Shown: in pieces, positions 35,606 through 45,885 of the stretch
Numbering within the stretch: the first letter of the stretch is position 1
How the letters are laid out: the number at the start of each line of letters is the position of its first letter
DNA from: Haematobia irritans
Lineage: Eukaryota > Arthropoda > Insecta > Diptera > Muscidae
Direction of reading: 5' to 3'
Assembly: GCF_050003625.1 (NCBI RefSeq)
Contig: NC_134398.1
Location: forward strand, 72,345,635-72,409,634
DNA length: 64,000 bases
Position numbers and translations under genes: made by a program
The notes under the pieces: model-generated
The model's input: only the letters and a program-made list of their open reading frames with translations
What the model was told of the DNA's origin: nothing
The model's database searches: none

Positions 35606-36770
35606 TCAATTAATTTCCTTCAAGTTATTAAGGTGCTCGTCAAATGTCTTGCCCAAAACTATGATATCGTGTAGGTATATCAAGCAGGACTTCCAATGCA
35701 ACCCATTTAGTACCCGCTCCATCAATCGCTCGAACGTAGCCGGAGCATTGCAGAGCCCGAATTGCATTACATTGAAATGCCATAGACCGCCATTAACGCC
35801 AAAACTGTATTTTCTTTGTCTTTCTCGGCGATCTCTACTTGCCAATAGCCACTCTGCAAGTCAAGTGTGGAAAACCGTGTTGTTCCAGCTATTGTGTCCA
35901 ACGTGTCATCAATGCGTGGAAGTGGATAACTGCCTTTCTTGGTGACATCATTTAACTTTCTGTAGTCCACGCAAAATCAGGTGGTTCCATCTTTCTTTTT
36001 GACTAGTACAACTGGTGAGCACCAAGGACTTGATGATGGCTCGATTACACCACTTTCCGCCATTTCCTTAACAAGCTTTTGAACCTCATCTCGTTTTGCT
36101 AGAGTTGCCTGTTTTATGGGTCTTTCTTCTGTGGTATTTATTTCGTGCTTCACCACAGATGTTCTCCCTTGATTTTTCTTCTCAATGGCAAAGGCTGAGG
36201 CATTTTTCCATAACAATTGCTTGGCTTTATTTTTCTCGTGTGCAAGCTTCGACATAACCTTCCATATGTTTTCTCGCCGTTCCATGTGCCTTTGATGAGT
36301 TGCTTTCCAAAGTGATTATTGCATCGGCCGGTGTACATTTGCAAATGTCAGAAAATTTTCCAATATGCTCCTGCTGGTCAGACAAGTTTAAAACTCGGAC
36401 TGGTATAAGTCCCTCTTCATTCGTTGTTACAAGGGCGTTCGCTATCAAGATGTTATTATTTTTACTATTTGCTGGTTCAACCACCTACAATTTGCCGACT
36501 TCACAATCTCCATTCATAGGCACCCATAATATTGCTTCAGCATGCGGTGGCTTGCTCGCAGTCAATTGTCTGATAGGGGTATTCTTGTCGTATCCCACAT
36601 TAACCGGTCCGTATTGGACCAGATCATGACACGACGATTCATATCCAGGTTTAGACCAAAGGCAATCATGTACCTATTATAACTTCATCTACTATATCGG
36701 CCACAATGAACTCATACTTAACGGATATGTTAGCAATAGTTAACTTCATGGCGATTTTGCCATAACATAT
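35606..36770 (-). pseudogene. Gypsy pol, 5' half: protease end and reverse transcriptase
   Basis: From 36770: the end of an aspartic protease (KLTIANISVKYEFIVADIVDE), a linker, then reverse transcriptase with ESGVIEPSSSPWCSPVVLVKKKDG, MDYRKLNDVTKKGSYPLPRID, FSTLDLQSGYWQV, FGLCNAPATFERLM and the catalytic box. The box reads YLHDIIV; the first aspartate of the usual Y-x-DD is histidine, so the polymerase would be inactive even without the frameshifts near 35980 and 35850. The frame is interrupted on the left by the CR1-like LINE and on the right by another LTR. Confidence 0.85.
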
Positions 36771-39027
36771 TGTTACGTTTTTATATTTAGGCGTTTTTAA
36801 TTACCCGACAATTAAAACACTGTTCGTTTCAAATAACGTTAATCTACAATTTATTTACTACTAGCGTAACCCGGCCCGCTTCGCTGCGCCTTCCGAAGCG
36901 TATTTGGAGGAACATTTTGCGTTAACTTAGTCAACTATATCCTTCGTGCTGAAAACAAATTCGAAAAGATTTGAATTCTTCTAAACAAATCGGACTACTT
37001 GATTTTTCGTTTATAGGTACAAATACGGCGGGAGAGGGTGTACCCTTTCCTCCAAATTTTTTTAATAATGTTCTGTATTCAAGTACTTGGACAATCTTCT
37101 ATATTTCTTGTGAATTTTAAGTGTGGTTTGTCAAGGAAAGGTATCCTTTTCCTCAACAAATCTGAAAATTAAGCACTATATTATCCAATAAATCGGAAAA
37201 AGCAAACGTAGTAAAAAATTTTACCACATTAACATTTGCTAAAATGTTGGAAAATGATGTACCCTCTACGTTGGCTACCAATTTCATGTAAATTTAAGTT
37301 CTTTACTAAAAAGAAGTCTGGCAGAAGCCTGTGCAAAAATCATAAAATTATGTACCGAGTTCCCATTTATGGACAACCCTCTACTTTCAATTTAAGAAAA
37401 AAAAAACGGACAAAAGGGCACCCTCTCCCCACCTTCGCACCACTCCTACCTGATATCGGACTATCACGTACCCTATATTAATTTCGCAACTACTCAATGG
37501 TCCCTATAAATTCTATCGAAGTAAATCGACAAAGTTTATTTCAATTTTCCCCTTCCCCAACCAGATATCGAAAAATCATATACCAATTTAAAAATCATGT
37601 ATAAATTTAATCACCTCCTCCCACGTTCCCTGTAAATTTCAAGTAGATCGGCGATGTTTAAATTTTGCTTTATTGTTTTAAAGGAACGTCACTTTCCCCG
37701 ATACAATATCGACAAACACCGTAGTGAATAGCACCCCTAACCTTCCCAGAAAATTCTTAAAACTTTCCTTCAAGTGTGGGGCAAGGAAGGTTACCTCTTC
37801 GTTCATAAAGTTCCCCCACTGCTTTTGTAAATTTCAAGAAAACTTAATTTTTTTTTGCAGTTTTAGAGGAGGACCTCCTCCCCGACCAAATATCGAAAAG
37901 TGATGTAGCGTATCTTTTGTAAACGTCCCAGAAAATGTCAAACAAATTATAAGCCTAAAGGGGCGGCCTCTCTTCCGTCCAAATATCACAAAATCAGGTA
38001 TCAACTATTAATATCGTAACCTCTCCCCAGTCCTCAAGTAACTCGGTAAAGTTTAATTGTTTCTCTGTATGTACTTAAGAGAAGCGGATGTCTCCCTATG
38101 CCCTTTTATTTTTATTAAAAAATCAGGAACCTGGTATAAATTTCATAACCCGTTTTTTCCGTAAAATTTCAGTCGGGGGAGTTTAGTTTTGTTTGTACTT
38201 TCAAAAAAAAAAATCGGCAAAGGGGAGATCCCTCTCCCCGACCAAATACCGAAAAATAATGTATCGGATTTTTGTCTAGATGCCAACCCCAACATTCAAT
38301 GAAAATTTCAAGCAAATCGCATAATTTTGTTCCAAGTTTCAAAAAGTAGGGCAAGGGGGAGGTCCCCCTCCCCATCCACATATGAAATCATCAGGTACCC
38401 CATATTAATTCCATAACCTCACCACATGTTTTCTGTAAATCTCAGATAATTTAGAGAATTTTAGTTTTTTCACAGTACTTTAAAAAATTCGAACAAAGAG
38501 GAGGCCCCCCTCCGCCGCCAAATATCGAAATAAAAAGTAGCGGATCTTTGTCTAGATGCCAACCCCAATCTTCAATGAAAATTTCAAGCAAATCGGTCAA
38601 CTTTGGTCTAATTTTCAAAAAGTCGGACAAAGGGGAGGTTCCTCTCCGCGACCATATGTCAAAAAATGAGGTACCCTATTTTCAGCACATGAGTGCCCCC
38701 CACGATCTCTGAAAGTTTCAAGTAAATCGGTTCAGCCGTTTTCGCGCCAACCCGGAACATACAAATAAACAAACAAACAAACAAACAAATAAACAAACAT
38801 AATTTGAATTTTATATATATATAGATGACTTCACTTTACAATTCGATCACACTGATGTTATTCGTTTGACGCTTTAATTAAGACTGACTATATGACGGTC
38901 TGGCAATACGAGAACATTCTGGCAGCACTACAATATTCTGGCAACGCCAGAACATTCTTTGACAACGCTAGAAGGATCTACGACCATTAACCCAATAAAC
39001 ACAGGATGAGCGTTTTTCAAATGCAAC
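36771..39027 (-). repeat. Second, related gypsy-type LTR, itself interrupted
   Basis: Starts TGTTACGTTTTTATAT like the LTR at 29437, and also shares CAAATAACG and TCTACAATTTATTT. It then carries a 1.97-kb insertion (36860-38825) and continues with TTCTGGCA-type direct repeats. A plausible end is CAACA at 39023-39027. No internal region is attached, so it looks like a solo LTR nested between gag and protease. I could not find its target duplication. Confidence 0.5.
36860..38825. repeat. 2-kb periodic non-coding repeat
   Basis: Bounded by CTACTAGCGTAACCCGGCCC and a TATATATATAGATGACT end. It is made of about ten diverged units of 130-190 bp. Each has a C-rich CCCCTCCCCGACC stretch, AAATATCGAAAAAT, then TTTCAAGCAAATCGG, and its complement-like G-rich AAAGGGGAGG. 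The 3' end has an (AAACAAAC)n run and AATCGGTTCAGCCGTTTTCGCG. Open frames inside are chance. It resembles the non-coding body of a widespread arthropod repeat, superfamily unknown to me. Confidence 0.6.
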
Positions 39028-39439
39028 AACTTTTCAGTTTGAGGGTAAATATAATTTTCAACATAAATTCAACTTGACTTGAAATAGATCATCTTCAATA
39101 CATCTTCAAATTGTTTGCGAATTACTTCCAATTTGCCAAAATGTTGACGAAATCTTTGAAAAGTTGTTGAAGATAATATGAGAAAACTTTGACAAAACAC
39201 TACCCTACAATGCAACGAAAAAACCATGTGGTTTTCAATACTTATTTGTGCAACGAAGTTCGTGGTCAATTGCAAGAAATAAAAAAAAAATGGAAAATGT
39301 TAGCCAAATAACCAAATAGTTTATAAAAATAGGTAAGTGAAAATAATAAATGAAATAAAACTTTAAGGAATTCACTAAATGTATATGTCTTTGCAGAAAA
39401 CTAAAATTAATAACACCCGCAATAGTTAAATTGTTATTT
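39028..39439. other. No supported gene
   Basis: AT-rich sequence between the second LTR and the gag remnant. Repeated AATTTTCAACA and TTGAAAAGTTG words hint at a small insertion, but no ends were found. Confidence 0.3.
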
Positions 39440-40075
39440 TTCTGTTGAACTATTGCTATGGAGATGGTGGGGACATCGTCTGTGGGAGCCAGCTCTTGCC
39501 CCGCTGAACTAGCTCGATTTAGTTTAAAGGTGACTCACTTGACTGTGGGGTCACCTTCTTATGGCTATTGTTTAATGGAGATGGTGATGTGGATCTTGAT
39601 CGTTTGCGTCGTGCTTTGCATTCTCGAGCTATATGTCCCGGCTTATCACAGTTATAGCATTTGATTCAGGATTTAGTTGCATCCTGTTTCAATTCTTGCA
39701 TTACCTGCTTCATTGCCTCTTTCATCGGTTTAATGACAGATTTAGATTCTTCATACTCGGTCTCTACTCTGTGTACTTTGTGAATTTGAAGCCGTGCCAG
39801 CCATCTCGCAGTTTCTTGTGCAAGTGCAAATGTTACTGTTTCTGCGAATGTAGCCTTTTGTGACGCATTTTATATCTGGGTCTCTAATTCCATTCACAAA
39901 GGTCTCAATCTTAATGCGGTCCACAAGTGGATGGCTTTCTCCTGGATATGTCAAAAGCACCAACCGCTCAACCTCAGTTGCAAAGTCTTGTAGAGTCACA
40001 TTTGATTTCTGGACTCTTAATTCCATTCTAAAGATGTCTTGCTTATGTTCTACACCGTACTTACGTTGAAGTGCC
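39440..40075 (-). pseudogene. Gypsy gag remnant with zinc knuckle
   Basis: On the minus strand, 40026-39860 reads MELRVQKSNVTLQDFATEVE and LTYPGESHPLVDRIKIETFV, a capsid-type segment of Ty3/gypsy gag. A CCHC knuckle CYNCDKPGHIARECK follows at about 39660-39615, then an Arg/Ser-rich tail. Frameshifts separate them. It packages the element RNA in an intact copy. The sequence ends at about 40080, close to the Polinton palindrome, with no 5' LTR visible. Confidence 0.75.
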
Positions 40076-40159
40076 GCTATTACTTAATTATAATTATTTC
40101 TAGATTATAATGAAGTGATTATAGTAGTAATTTAATCCCAATTCTAATTCAATACTTTT

Positions 40160-40690
40160 CATGGGTTTTGGGGATTTCTAATGGGTTTAAGTCCGTTAAG
40201 TAAACAAATAGCACAGCGGGGTGGATCGTATAATTTGAGAAATTATTTTTTATTTATTTTTGAATTTAATGGGTTTGAGGACGTTAAGTAAATAAGATCG
40301 GTAGGTTTGTTTATGAAATTTAATTGGTTAGTGGATTATAATGGGTTTGAGGCCGTTAGGTAAACAATCTCCTAGTAGGTGGGGGTGTACAATTTCAGTG
40401 TTGATAATGCCGCTTTTAGATAAAAGAATCATTAACTATGGTTTAATGGGTTTGAGGACGTTAAGTAATTATGATCGGTGGGTCTGTGTATGAAATTTTA
40501 ATGGGTTTGAGTCCGTTAGGTAAACAATGTCAGAGTGGGTGGGGATGTAAAAATGTAGTAGGTTTTCTGGACTTTTAATGGGTTTGAGGACGTTGGGTAA
40601 ACATTCCCACGGTGTGTTTGTTTATGAAAATTTAATGGGTTGGAGAACTTTAATGTGTTTGAGGATGTTAAGTAAACATTCCCACGGCGT
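40160..40690 (+). repeat. Iteron array, left
   Basis: The core AATGGGTTTGAGGACGTTAA, usually followed by GTAAACA, occurs about eight times at irregular 50-110 bp spacing. Between cores are G-rich stretches such as GTGGGTGGGGATG. It lies at the outer end of the palindrome arm, just upstream of the YLP-R gene promoter. Confidence 0.9.
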
Positions 40691-40730
40691 GATGTAGAAG
40701 TTCAATGCAGAAAGAGTGTGGTTGATAAAG

Positions 40731-40766
40731 TATAAAAGTTGGTCGTTATATTTTAGCTAATCAGAA
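40731..40766 (+). promoter_or_regulatory. Core promoter of the left YLP-R gene
   Basis: TATAAAAG at 40731-40738 and an initiator-like TCAGAA at 40761-40766; the A at 40763 lies 32 bp from the TATA start. The ATG follows at 40794. Confidence 0.65.
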
Positions 40767-40793
40767 TATATTGTGTATTGAAATTATTGAGAG

Positions 40794-41132
40794 ATGGCGC
40801 ATAACGGAGATTTGATTGCTGATTTTAACAAGAAAAATTTGAAGAAAATTATTCACTTGAAGGATATGGAGGCGCACAAAGACTATGAAATCATTGGGTG
40901 CTATAGAACTTCTACAAAGTAGGGCGAATCGGTGGATCTCAATCTGAAGGAAGATGATCAGATGTTTTATTTACCGAAGAGGTTCAATACCTTGAGCAAT
41001 GAATCCATTAAATGTCTAAGTGAGGGAGAGTTCTCGATATCAAGGAAACCGCTTTCCGAAGAGGAAGATTCTCCTAGCAGATTGGAGTTGAAGCAATGTT
41101 CGTCTGCGGATGCTTTTTATATATCGTACTAA
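40794..41132 (+). pseudogene. YLP-R small Polinton protein, left-arm copy with nonsense mutation
   Basis: 112-codon gene whose partner in the other arm is intact (43843-44181). A TAG at 40920-40922 replaces the Tyr codon after TSTK, truncating it. The family pattern seen in this window is an I-G-x-YRTxTKxGE start, a YLPxRFNxLSxExI centre and an FSIxKxPL end. I do not recognise a named domain. The short beta-rich pattern would suit an OB-fold nucleic-acid-binding protein, which is speculation. Confidence 0.75.
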
Positions 41133-41618
41133 CAAATGTATTACAATGAGTAATAAACAAAATAAATGAATAATATTTCTATAAATATAAAAAAAATTGA
41201 AATGCTTTTAATTTTCGCAATTATTTTCTGAAAGAATTTGCATAGAAAAGACCCATGGTGCATCTCTATGCAAAATGGCAAACACTGCGTCACACATATG
41301 TATTTTTGAAGTATGTTGTGGTCATCGAAGAATATGCTGTTGTTGGTTTTGTTTTAAGTTTCTGCGCAAAATTGGATGGCTAATTATGTGACCATGGGAT
41401 TTTGTTCTCACTTAATTATTTACGTATATCTGCAAGCCTTGGTTGGGTTTGTTGGAAAGACTTGCATCTGGGCAGAACATTCAATGAATTTGTTTATTTT
41501 ACATTGCAGTCGATATTAATTGAGTCTTGAATTCAATGAGTTTGAAGAGGGAATGTGACGTAATATTTGAGACTTCAATGTGATATGAATATGGTTTCTT
41601 TTGGTCTCATTTGGTTGT

Positions 41619-42074
41619 TTACACGAATTTGTCAAACTCTTGGTTTTGTTCAAATTCAATCAGTTTGTTCATTGAAAGTTCGTGTGTGTGCCATGTGGTA
41701 AATCTGGTTTCATATTCCAAATTAATAATAGAACTTTTAATATGTTTTTATAGAAAATCCTTTTTATCCTTTCCAAAAACAAATATATACTTAAAATTAT
41801 TTAGTGGCCATAGAACTTCTCCAACACGGCAGTAATCTATGGTGCCCATTGACCAATCAAGTCCGTTGATAAAATTTTTACAATAGTGATTTCGGGTTAA
41901 TGCATCTCTATTAAGTTCTCTAATGTCGAATGGTGGCTTGAAGAGAAAATGATTAGCTATGACCGATATGAAATCCATAAAAGCCAATTCTTTAATGTAT
42001 ATACTGCTGCGGTCGTTGGCATGACAGCACTGAAAATCTACTAGTGCAATTTCAGATCGAGGTATAACATCCAT
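41619..42074 (-). pseudogene. VDFQ-family Polinton protein, left-arm copy
   Basis: Starts MDVIPRSEIALVDFQ and continues with YIKELAFMDF, FLFKPPFDIRELN, FINGLDWSMGTIDY and YIFVFGKDKKDFL. Then an in-frame stop, followed by IINLEYETRF and more in the same frame to about 41619. Related sequences occur at 42876, 47526 and 59844. The pattern of alternating strands with acidic residues (VDFQ, KEL, KDKKDFL, INLE) resembles RNase-H-like exonuclease folds, but that is a guess. It lies head-to-tail after the protease fragment. Confidence 0.65.
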
Positions 42075-42153
42075 TTGCGATTGACTTGAATAGATCTCAA
42101 TAATCGAAAGAAGTCTTCGTTGAACTCAATTAAATGGTTGTTTTGACATCATT

Positions 42154-42448
42154 TATAAGGGTTTGGGATTCATAAACTGAGACAAAAATTTCAAACATAA
42201 ATGACCGCAATTGGAAGAGTTACATTTTTGCTCTCTCTTATAGTTAAATTTTTTGTATTAAAACCTAAATATTTCAACAGTTCGAGTGGCGGTTGAAGAT
42301 TTCCAAAGCTATCAGAGTATTCTATTTCATTGTTGTTTTTGTAATATGCTACCCAATGTGTCCCAGGTCCTCTTAGGGAATCTACATTTATTACACCACA
42401 TTCTTTTTCCCAAGGTTTGCTTGGGATTGTCTCTCATAAATACTCCTC
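42154..42448 (-). pseudogene. Adenain-like protease fragment, left arm
   Basis: Mirror of 42502-42796. It lacks the first part of the protease because the palindrome centre falls at RGVFM. It keeps GTHWVAYSK (catalytic His), the SDSFGN segment (Asp) and NCGHLCLKFL (Cys), in two frames. Adenovirus-type proteases cleave capsid precursor proteins in Polintons. Confidence 0.75.
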
Positions 42449-42501
42449 CCTAACGGATGTAGATATATACATCTTTGCTAAAAGATATATTACACATTTT
42501 C
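42449..42501. other. Unpaired centre (loop) of the palindrome
   Basis: 53 bp without a mirror copy. It encodes part of the protease (TDVDIYIFAKRYITHF) continuous with the right arm. The left arm is therefore the inverted copy of a segment that began inside the protease gene. Confidence 0.85.
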
Positions 42502-42796
42502 GAGGAGTATTTATGAGAGACAATCCCAAGCAAACCTTGGGAAAAAGAATGTGGTGTAATAAATTTAGATTCCCTAAGAGGACCTGGGACACATTGGGTA
42601 GCATATTCCAAAAACAACAATGAAATAGAATACTCTGATAGCTTTGGAAATCTTCAACCGCCACTCGAACTGTTGAAATATTTAGGTTTTAATACAAAAA
42701 ATTTAACTATAAGAGAGAGCAAAAATGTAACTCTTCCAATTGCGGTCATTTATGTTTGAAATTTTTGTCTCAGTTTATGAATCCCAAACCCTTATA
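42450..42796 (+). pseudogene. Adenain-like protease fragment, right arm
   Basis: Runs from TDVDIYIFAK through HFRGVFM, then after a frameshift CGVINLDSLRGPGTHWVAYS, SDSFGNLQPPLELLKYLGF, and after a second frameshift NCGHLCLKFLSQFM, ending at 42796. The His, Asp and Cys of the catalytic triad can all be seen, but not in one frame. The PLA2 and pX-like parts found in the 45-47 kb copy are absent here. Confidence 0.75.
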
Positions 42797-42875
42797 AATG
42801 ATGTCAAAACAACCATTTAATTGAGTTCAACGAAGACTTCTTTCGATTATTGAGATCTATTCAAGTCAATCGCAA

Positions 42876-43331
42876 ATGGATGTTATACCTCGATCTGAAA
42901 TTGCACTAGTAGATTTTCAGTGCTGTCATGCCAACGACCGCAGCAGTATATACATTAAAGAATTGGCTTTTATGGATTTCATATCGGTCATAGCTAATCA
43001 TTTTCTCTTCAAGCCACCATTCGACATTAGAGAACTTAATAGAGATGCATTAACCCGAAATCACTATTGTAAAAATTTTATCAACGGACTTGATTGGTCA
43101 ATGGGCACCATAGATTACTGCTGTGTTGGAGAAGTTCTATGGCCACTAAATAATTTTAAGTATATATTTGTTTTTGGAAAGGATAAAAAGGATTTTCTAT
43201 AAAAACATATTAAAAGTTCTATTATTAATTTGGAATATGAAACCAGATTTACCACATGGCACACACACGAACTTTCAATGAACAAACTGATTGAATTTGA
43301 ACAAAACCAAGAGTTTGACAAATTCGTGTAA
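42876..43331 (+). pseudogene. VDFQ-family Polinton protein, right-arm copy
   Basis: Same gene as 41619-42074, opposite strand. The first 108 residues are open, differing from the left copy by Cys for Arg in DYCxVGE. A TAA at 43200-43202 is shared by both arms and therefore predates the palindrome; conserved sequence continues past it to a stop near 43331. A TATAAATG sequence near 42794 could be its TATA box. No function is known to me. Confidence 0.65.
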
Positions 43332-43842
43332 ACAACCAAATGAGACCAAAAGAAACCATATTCATATCACATTGAAGTCTCAAATATTACGTCACATTCC
43401 CTCTTCAAACTCATTGAATTCAAGACTCAATTAATATCGACTGCAATGTAAAATAAACAAATTCATTGAATGTTCTGCCCAGATGCAAGTCTTTCCAACA
43501 AACCCGTACAGAGGAATCTAAGACATACCAACCAAGGCTTGCAGATATACGTAAATAATTAAGTGAGAACAAAATCCCATGGTCACATAATTAGCCATCC
43601 AATTTTGCGCCAGAAACTTAAAACAAAACCAACAACAGCATATTCTTCGATGACCACAACATACTTCAAAAATACATATGTGTGACGCAGTGTTTGCCAT
43701 TTTGCATAGAGATGCACCATGGGTCTTTTCTATGCAAATTCTTTCAGAAAATAATTGCGAAAATTAAAAGCATTTCAATTTTTTTTATATTTATAGAAAT
43801 ATTATTCATTTATTTTGTTTATTACTCATTGTAATACATTTG

Positions 43843-44181
43843 TTAGTACGATATATAAAAAGCATCCGCAGACGAACATTGCTTCAACTCCAATCTGCTA
43901 GGAGAATCTTCCTCTTCGGAAAGCGGTTTCCTTGATATCGAGAACTCTCCCTCACTTAGACATTTAATGGATTCATTGCTCAAGGTATTGAACCTCTTCG
44001 GTAAATAAAACATCTGATCATCCTCCTTCAGATTGAGATCCACCGATTCGCCATACTTTGTAGAAGTTCTATAGCACCCAATGATTTCATAGTCTTTGTG
44101 CGCCTCCATATCCTTCAAGTGAATAATTTTCTTCAAATTTTTCTTGTTAAAATCAGCAATCAAATCTCCGTTATGCGCCAT
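43843..44181 (-). CDS. YLP-R small Polinton protein, intact
   Basis: 112 residues, no breaks. It starts MAHNGDLIADFNKKNLKK and has the family core YEIIGCYRTSTKYGESVDL, MFYLPKRFNTLSNESIK and EFSISRKPL, then a Ser/Glu-rich end. It shares this plan with the genes at 58798-59100 and 48042-48539. No signal peptide or membrane segment. It has its own TATA-initiator promoter and iterons upstream, so it may still be transcribed. A nucleic-acid-binding role is a guess from its size, basic N-terminus and position near the element end. Confidence 0.7.
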   Translation of the reverse strand: MAHNGDLIADFNKKNLKKIIHLKDMEAHKDYEIIGCYRTSTKYGESVDLNLKEDDQMFYLPKRFNTLSNESIKCLSEGEFSISRKPLSEEEDSPSRLELKQCSSADAFYISY

Positions 44182-44208
44182 CTCTCAATAATTTCAATAC
44201 ACAATATA

Positions 44209-44245
44209 TTCTGATTAGCATAAAATATAACGACCAACTTTTATA
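44209..44245 (-). promoter_or_regulatory. Core promoter of the intact YLP-R gene
   Basis: On the minus strand, TATAAAAG at 44245-44238 and an initiator-like TCAGAA at 44214-44209. Mirror of 40731-40766. Confidence 0.65.
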
Positions 44246-44284
44246 CTTTATCAACCACACTCTTTCTGCATTGAACTTCTACAT

Positions 44285-44835
44285 CACGCCGTGGGAATGT
44301 TTACTTAACATCCTCAAACACATTAAAGTTCTCCAACCCATTAAATTTTCATAAACAAACACACCGTGGGAATGTTTACCCAACGTCCTCAAACCCATTA
44401 AAAGTCCAGAAAACCTACTACATTTTTACATCCCCACCCACTCTGACATTGTTTACCTAACGGACTCAAACCCATTAAAGTCCTCAAACCCATTAAAATT
44501 TCATACACAGACCCACCGACCATATTTACTTAACGTTCTCAAAACCATTAAACCATAGTTAACGATTCTTTTATCTAAAAGCGGCATTATCAACACTAAA
44601 ATTTTACACCCCCACCTACTAGGAGATTGTTTACCTAACGGCCTCAAACCCATTATAATCCACTAACCATTTAAATTTCATAAACAAGCCCACCGATCTT
44701 ATTTACTTTCGTCCTCAAACCCATTAAATTCAAAAATAAAAAAAAATAATAATTTCTCAAATTATACGATCCACCCCACTGTGCTATTTGTTTACGTAAC
44801 GGACTTAAACCGATTAAAAATCCCAAAACCCATTA
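44285..44835 (-). repeat. Iteron array, right
   Basis: Mirror of 40160-40690. On the plus strand the cores read TTAACGTCCTCAAACCCATT or close variants, about eight copies. A few cores differ between the arms, showing independent change since the palindrome formed. Confidence 0.9.
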
Positions 44836-45625
44836 AAAGAATTGAATTAGAATTGGGATATAATGCTAGATATAATGCTAGAACTTTTATGTAGAAAATT
44901 TAGTTTTGTACTTTAATGTGTTTATCTTGCTTTATTAAGCGCATTTTGATAACTGTCTGCTAAAACAACATTTTATCATCATATATGTTTTCTTTTAGAG
45001 TGAAAAAAGTATAAAATGTTCGTTTACGCGAAAAATGAAATTAATCGCAAAAGAACAATCAACGGAAGCGGAGTAGTTAATAATATCATTAACGCACTCC
45101 CATTTGAAGCACATTTACCTGGCTATCAGTATTGTGGACCGGGAAGTAAACTACAAAAACGCTTGGAGCGGGGGGATAAGAGTATAAATGGATTGGATGC
45201 AGCTTGCAAAATACATGATATTACATATTCTTAAAACCCAGATCTGGATCATAGACATAGAGCCGATAGAGAATTAAGTGAGAAAGCCTGGTAACGTGTG
45301 TTAGCGAAAGATACACGCAAAAAAATAATTCTTTCCTCCTAAACGAAATTTTAGACAAACAAAGTTCGTTTCTCATTTGCTTTTCGCTGTAAGGAAGTGT
45401 ATTTGGAAGAAAAGTATATACTTTTTGTGATAAACGTTTATTCTTTTCCAGGATGTAAAAACAATTTCATAAAGACTAGCTCAAAAAAAAACATTATTTT
45501 CTTGCTACTTGCATTGTCCCTCACATCCACGAGGATTTTTAGTTCTTAACACCTTTTCCTGTAATACCAACAATGTAGAAGAAATTATACGATTTTATAA
45601 ATTTTTAAACTATTTTTTTACCTTT

Positions 45626-45697
45626 CGCCTGGACGGAGAATCGAACCGCGGACCATGCACATTGTAAGCCAACACACTAACCACTGAGCTATGTACC
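45626..45697 (-). other. tRNA-like sequence
   Basis: Complemented: A-box-like TAGCTCAGTGGTTAGTG and B-box GGTTCGATTCTCC. Corresponds to 11860-11932. Confidence 0.65.
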
Positions 45698-45811
45698 TGT
45701 TATGGTCATCAATAGATAAATATCCATATAAGTTATATTTATATAGCATAGCTTGCGGCGCCCACGAACCGAATAAACAAAGTTTATTTAACAGAAACAA
45801 ACATTTAGTTT

Positions 45812-45885
45812 GGCACCGTGGAGCAGTGGTAGCTACGTCCGACTCTCATGCCAAGGGTCGTGGGTTCGAGCCCTGCTTCGGCCAA
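45812..45885 (+). other. tRNA-like sequence
   Basis: GTGGAGCAGTGGTAGCTACG as A box and GGGTTCGAGCCC as B box. Corresponds to 11670-11744 and to the head of the SINE at 17865. It is followed by a T run that could end Pol III transcription. Confidence 0.65.

Larger units (their letters stand above)
31458..35615 (-). mobile_element. CR1-like non-LTR retrotransposon inserted in gypsy pol
   Basis: A minus-strand LINE with ORF1 (35605-34939) and ORF2 (34651-31645) splits the gypsy reverse transcriptase between the YLHD box region and the thumb. Its 3' end at the left is a TAAATAAATAAATG-type tail. It is close to full length but carries stops, frameshifts and an inserted DNA transposon (33297-33732). 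Because it sits inside gypsy it is younger than the gypsy copy. Confidence 0.8.
40135..42448 (+). repeat. Left arm of a 4.7-kb palindrome
   Basis: Pairs with 42502-44859 almost base for base. Differences seen include a TAG for TAT at 40920, a 25-bp insertion in the other arm near 43506, and scattered changes among the iterons. The arm holds, from outside in, iterons, a promoter, a YLP-R gene (plus), a VDFQ gene (minus) and a protease fragment (minus). All are Polinton-type. Confidence 0.95.
42502..44859 (-). repeat. Right arm of the palindrome
   Basis: Complement of 40135-42448. It ends at 44859, where the complementarity stops and the next Polinton block begins within about 150 bp. This arm has the intact YLP-R gene and the 25-bp insertion near 43506. 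Confidence 0.95.

Noticed and set aside
36771..39027. 5' LTR of the gypsy copy
   Set aside because: It lies between gag and protease and differs from the 3' LTR beyond the first tens of bases, so a nested solo LTR fits better.
40160..40690. CRISPR-like array
   Set aside because: The repeats vary in sequence and spacing, spacers are not uniform, and the context is eukaryotic transposons with no cas genes.
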